DNA from: Trema orientale
Taxonomy: Eukaryota; Streptophyta; Magnoliopsida; Rosales; Cannabaceae
Assembly: GCA_002914845.1 (NCBI GenBank)
Contig: JXTC01000176.1
Coordinates: 147,368-211,367, forward strand
Reading direction: 5' to 3'
DNA length: 64,000 bases
The notes beneath the pieces are model-generated. The model ran no database searches and was not told the DNA's origin. It saw only the letters and a program-made list of their open reading frames with translations. Position numbers and translations under genes: made by a program. Shown here piece by piece: positions 60,811-64,000 of this stretch (positions are counted from its first letter, which is position 1; each line of letters opens with the position of its first letter).

Positions 60811-61042
60811 CTAATCCAGTAGGTATTTTTTTTTTCACCTATGCATAGGTATCAATTTGGCCAATAAAAATTTATTATGCACACTTTTTTATATTAAAAA
60901 ATAAGAGAGAGAAATAGCATTAATGATGTACATCTTTTCATGCACATCATTATAGCTGTTAGATCATTGTTAGATGATGATCCAATGGCTAGAAAAAAAA
61001 TACGTACACATGAGTAAAAAAAAAAAAAAACTACTAGATTGG
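60811..61042 (-). mobile_element. MITE family C, copy 2, in a (TA)n tract
   Basis: Reverse-orientation match to 18551-18786: CTAATCCAGTAGGTATTTTT at the left, GGCCAATAAAAATTTATTAT, GATGATCCAATGGCTAG, and CTACTAGATTGG at the right. (TA)n tracts lie on both sides (60790-60805 and 61049-61069). No coding sequence. Confidence 0.75.
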
Positions 61043-61069
61043 CAACCATATATATATATATATATATAT

Positions 61070-62180
61070 TATATAGGATAAGTTTTCAATGTGTAGTTTT
61101 ATTTTTTCTCAATCGATGGGTAACTTTTATCAAGTCGAAAATGACCTATAATAATAAGTTAATTCTACTTATTTCTATTTCTATTTTATTCTAATTCATA
61201 TAAGGAACTCATTTTAGTAAGTGTGAAATGGAATAAAAAGATTGAATTTTAATTTATGCCAAATTACAATATTTTTCTTCTCTTTTTTTTTTTTCCTTCC
61301 ACTTTTTAATTTTAATCTGAATTAATATGAATGCAATGTTTTCTAGAATCTAATTAGAGTTTTTTTTTTTTTTTTCGTAAGGCTGATGTGATTTTTTGAA
61401 CAGTTTAAAATTTTTAATTTTTGAATTACTGATGATATAAATTTCTTTCTTTGTATAGAGTTTAATTGTCAGGACTAGATTTTTAGGATTAGAATGTAGT
61501 CTCCTTCACGGGACTTGGTTTTGTACGTGTTTTGCTAATTCTGAGTGTATGTTTTACTAATTCTCACCAGGAAAATATGTCTTCAGATTAGTAAAACTCG
61601 TAACGGAATCAATTCCAGGAGTGGACCGTACCCAAAGCCTAATTGTCAAATTTTAATACATTTTTAGTTGATATTTTAAATTTAGGAATTCAAGTATGAC
61701 TTATATTTTTTTAAAATAACTAATAATGTTTTTGGGTTAGCGTAGATTGTATTTTGTTACTTTTAATTCAAGTAGCTTTAATTTGTATTAAATTTTATTT
61801 TGAATCTAATTATCATTTGCATAATTAAAATTAATGAGGTATGCATTGAGAATTAAAAAAAGTAGTAATCGATTAACAGATCTAGGTTTTGTTTTGTTTT
61901 GTTTTTCATAGTACGTTAGTGTAGTATGTGCTTTAGCTAATTTTTAATTTAGTTAGATTTATATGAGCTAAAGTTTTGTTTAGTCTTTATCTTAAAAAAA
62001 ATAGAATTTAATTATCTAATGGAGAACAAAAATTACTAATGTATGAAATGAAAATTAAATATTGGAAATTAATAAATAAATTTAATTTTAGAAAAAATCC
62101 CAGCAACAGGTAACAAACAGGAAGGGTTCATGCGCAAGGCATGTGGCAGTTAAACGTAAAAAATACACAGACCAGTTAAT
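61070..62180. other. AT-rich spacer without gene
   Basis: No gene recognised. The start (61081-61135, AGTTTTCAATGTGTAGTTTT, CGATGGGTAAC) is faintly like family B MITE ends. The rest is AT-rich. Confidence 0.35.
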
Positions 62181-62189
62181 GAGGACGTA

Positions 62190-62303
62190 AATGTTACTAA
62201 ATTGTAAAGTTTTGGGAATTAAGTGCTATAAAAAAGACGATTGGGGACTTAAGTGATACATCGGGAAAAGATTGAGGACACTAGTTGATATTAACATCAA
62301 AAA
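62190..62303. mobile_element. Single MULE-3-type terminus upstream of the small gene
   Basis: Reverse-complemented, this reads GATGTTAATATCAACTAGTG, then TCCTCAATCTTTT, GTATCACTTAAGTCCCCAAT and CACTTAATTCCCAAAACTTT. It matches the arm of MULE-3 (GGTTAATATCACCTGCAATC onward) in order and spacing. No partner arm was found in the 1.1 kb to its left, so it is a solitary end or a heavily decayed element. Confidence 0.6.
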
Positions 62304-62370
62304 ACTTTTAATACGGTTCGAGTGTTGAGGAGAGTGACATTAGGGGAAAGTCATTAGCATATCGAAGACG

Positions 62371-62397
<27 letters not shown>
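62371..62397. repeat. (GA)n microsatellite in the 5' leader of the small gene
   Basis: About 13 GA units, ending 19 bases before the start codon at 62417. GA/CT tracts are common in plant 5' leaders and may affect expression (inference). Confidence 0.95.
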
Positions 62398-62402
<5 letters not shown>

Positions 62403-62416
62403 CAAAGGGAAAAAGG

Positions 62417-63755
62417 ATGCCGCTGAGTTCGACCATGATCGGTGCTCTTCTGGGATTGGGCACCCAGATGTACTCCAATGCCCTCCGCAAGCTCCCCTAT
62501 ATGCGCCGTATGTTTCCTCTCTTCCAAGTCCAATTTCTCTATTTTTGTTTATTTTTACCCTAATATTCTGTTTGTTTCCCGAGAAAACCAATGAATCACG
62601 GAAATTTTTTTAATTTTATTGGAGCCAGATCCTTGGGAGCATGTTCTGGGGATGGGACTTGGAGCGGTGTTCGCGAACCAGCTCGTGAAATGGGACGCCC
62701 AGCTCCAGGAAGACCTTGACAAGATGCTCGAGAAGGCCAAGGCCGCCAACGAACGCCGTTACTTCGGTATAACATTATGATTTTTTTTTTTTTTTTTTTT
62801 TTTGTTGTTGAAATTCTTGAACTATTATTATTATTGTTATTACTATTGGAAGATTTTGTTTTGAATAACTCAAGATAGTTAGTAGGAATCATGAGATAAA
62901 CATCCTAATTTAAATGGGTCAGTTTATCTATATTTGTAGGAAATAGTGGGTTAGTATTTTTCAGTCTGGAGCTCTGTTTAACAAGTCCAAGAGAAAAGAA
63001 ATAACTGTGCTTTCGGAGGTCTTGGGTTTCTCAAAATCATATTTATGTTGTTCAACGGCTCCATTTAACAATTGACAAGTCTATATTGTTCTTAAGATAT
63101 GTATCCGTAAACCAACATGATTTGCCGCCTCCTTTGTCATTGAATTTATGGAGATTGATTTGGATCTGTATTCAAGTAGAAACGTGGTGGATGGCATATT
63201 TCTTTTTGGTTTCCTTGCATCAAAGGATCACATTGCAGCAAGATTGAGTTCATTGAAGGTAGTAGACAAAATGGGGAGCGGAAAACAAAAAATGGCTTGA
63301 ATTCAATCACTGATCAAGGGTTAGTTTTGGAGATTTAGGGCTTTTTAGGATTTTGGAATAGAACATTTTTCATTTGAGTACACCTAGTAGTTTGGGAAAA
63401 ACACATTGAAGACCATTCAGCTCTTTAGTTATTGTTGTTCCCGTTTATTCTGAATTGAGGACTGGGTAGTGTAAAAAGTGACATATTTTTTGACTGTGTA
63501 GTGTATATGAGACTGCAAATGTATTCGCTATGTTTGCTGAGCTGTTATTTTGTTGTTGATTGATTGTTGTTTTCTTTGTATTTCGATTTGGTCATAACCA
63601 AATAGCCTTAAGGGCTTCATCTTTCTTGCAAATATTAGTTGGTGAAGTTTTGTATCTGCATGGTTTTTGCCCTTAAAATTTCTACTAGAATAATGCACTG
63701 TTCTTGGTGTAGCAATCTGGTGTCTCTCTTCTTTATAGGGGTGTTGGGAGATTGA
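62417..63755 (+). CDS. Small conserved plant protein, probable mitochondrial inner-membrane / complex I accessory type (~81 aa, three exons)
   Basis: Exons are 62417-62507, 62629-62766 and 63739-63755, with GT..AG borders; the frame is kept (246 nt including stop). The protein starts MPLSSTMIGALLGLGTQMYS, continues RKLPYMR then HPWEHVLGMGLGAVFANQLV (one likely membrane helix), and ends with a charged helix KWDAQLQEDLDKMLEKAKAA followed by NERRYF. The first two exons are very distinctive and GC-rich, unlike the flanking DNA. From memory, proteins of this kind are found across plants and linked to mitochondrial complex I; that is recalled, not shown here. The third exon is the weakest part: it follows a strong pyrimidine-rich acceptor and adds only GVLGD. 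The mRNA would then continue past 63755. Confidence 0.78.
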
Positions 63756-64000
63756 AGAAGGATTCCAGTCTTTTGGGTGGTTCTTGATTTACTGCCATTT
63801 GGGTATTTGGAAAATCTAAAGCTACCAAGAAGAGATGTTTAACACGCATGTATAAGACATGGAGTTAATTGGGGATGTATGAAATGGAGACTAAAGATCG
63901 GAACTTGTGAAGCATGAAAATTTTCTTTTGATTTACGTTTTAGTTTTCCATCCACCCTCCCTTGTTGGTAGTCAGCATATTTCTCATAGAATAGTTAATC
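63756..64000 (+). other. Probable 3' untranslated region of the small gene
   Basis: Follows the proposed stop at 63753-63755. No other open frame of note. A poly(A) site could not be fixed with confidence. Confidence 0.4.

Noticed and set aside
61081-61135. Faint similarity to family B MITE ends
   Set aside because: Too short and diverged to define an element; mentioned only in the spacer entry.
62308-62892. Minus-strand open frames opposite the small gene
   Set aside because: They are antisense to well-supported exons and include the (GA)n tract and T-runs.

Overview
This window looks like nuclear DNA from a eudicot plant. The genes have many short introns with GT..AG borders, the intergenic DNA is strongly AT-rich, and the families present are plant ones: a malectin-containing LRR receptor kinase, an F-box protein, PIF/Harbinger, MULE and Athila elements, and tRNA-derived SINEs. 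I cannot name the species. Five host genes or gene parts lie among a large accessory load.

Layout. (1) 1-6949, + strand: the 3' 23 exons of an LRR-malectin receptor kinase; its first exon(s) lie off the left edge. One intron carries a SINE. (2) 8362-9525, - strand: an intronless F-box gene. (3) 10290-12695: a non-autonomous Mutator-like element (MULE-1) with long inverted arms and an unusual interior of GTAAC/AGTAAC-type repeats with a ~203-bp higher-order period; a SINE sits inside it. (4) 12.7-22.6 kb: AT-rich DNA with MITEs, a diverged duplication, a second MULE (MULE-2, 17617-20036, perfect 9-bp target duplication) that holds a gene-like fragment and a nest of at least five MITEs, then a ~0.77-kb degenerate tandem array. 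(5) 22807-27269: an apparently complete PIF/Harbinger transposon with both genes (DDE transposase and Myb/SANT-like protein), TTA target duplication and matched ends, inserted in an older repeat. (6) About 28.6-38.3 kb: a broken Ty1/copia fossil carrying two later insertions, MULE-3 with ~200-bp inverted arms and a 2.47-kb solo LTR with a 5-bp target duplication. (7) 38969-43439, - strand: a seven-exon RING-finger gene (829 aa). (8) 44790-45887 and 46329-47165: MULE-4 (with a MITE in one arm) and MULE-5, then a SINE and a large fold-back-like repeat. (9) 49210-56746: a defective Athila-type Ty3/gypsy element on the - strand. (10) 56.7-62.2 kb: MITEs, LTR-like pieces and a thrice-repeated ~95-bp segment. 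(11) 62417-63755, + strand: a small three-exon gene for an ~81-aa conserved plant protein, probably a mitochondrial membrane protein, with a MULE-3-type terminus about 110 bp upstream.

The host genes show no functional link with each other. The main interest is the density and nesting of DNA transposons. Five separate MULE-type insertions can be outlined by inverted ends, four with clear 9-bp target duplications and one less clear. The relative ages of several insertions can be read from nesting. I found no evidence for a wholly new biological system; the strongest candidates for something undescribed are the repeat-filled MULE-1 interior, the short MITE whose ends contain a CCCTACGTAGGG palindrome, and the degenerate T-rich tandem array.
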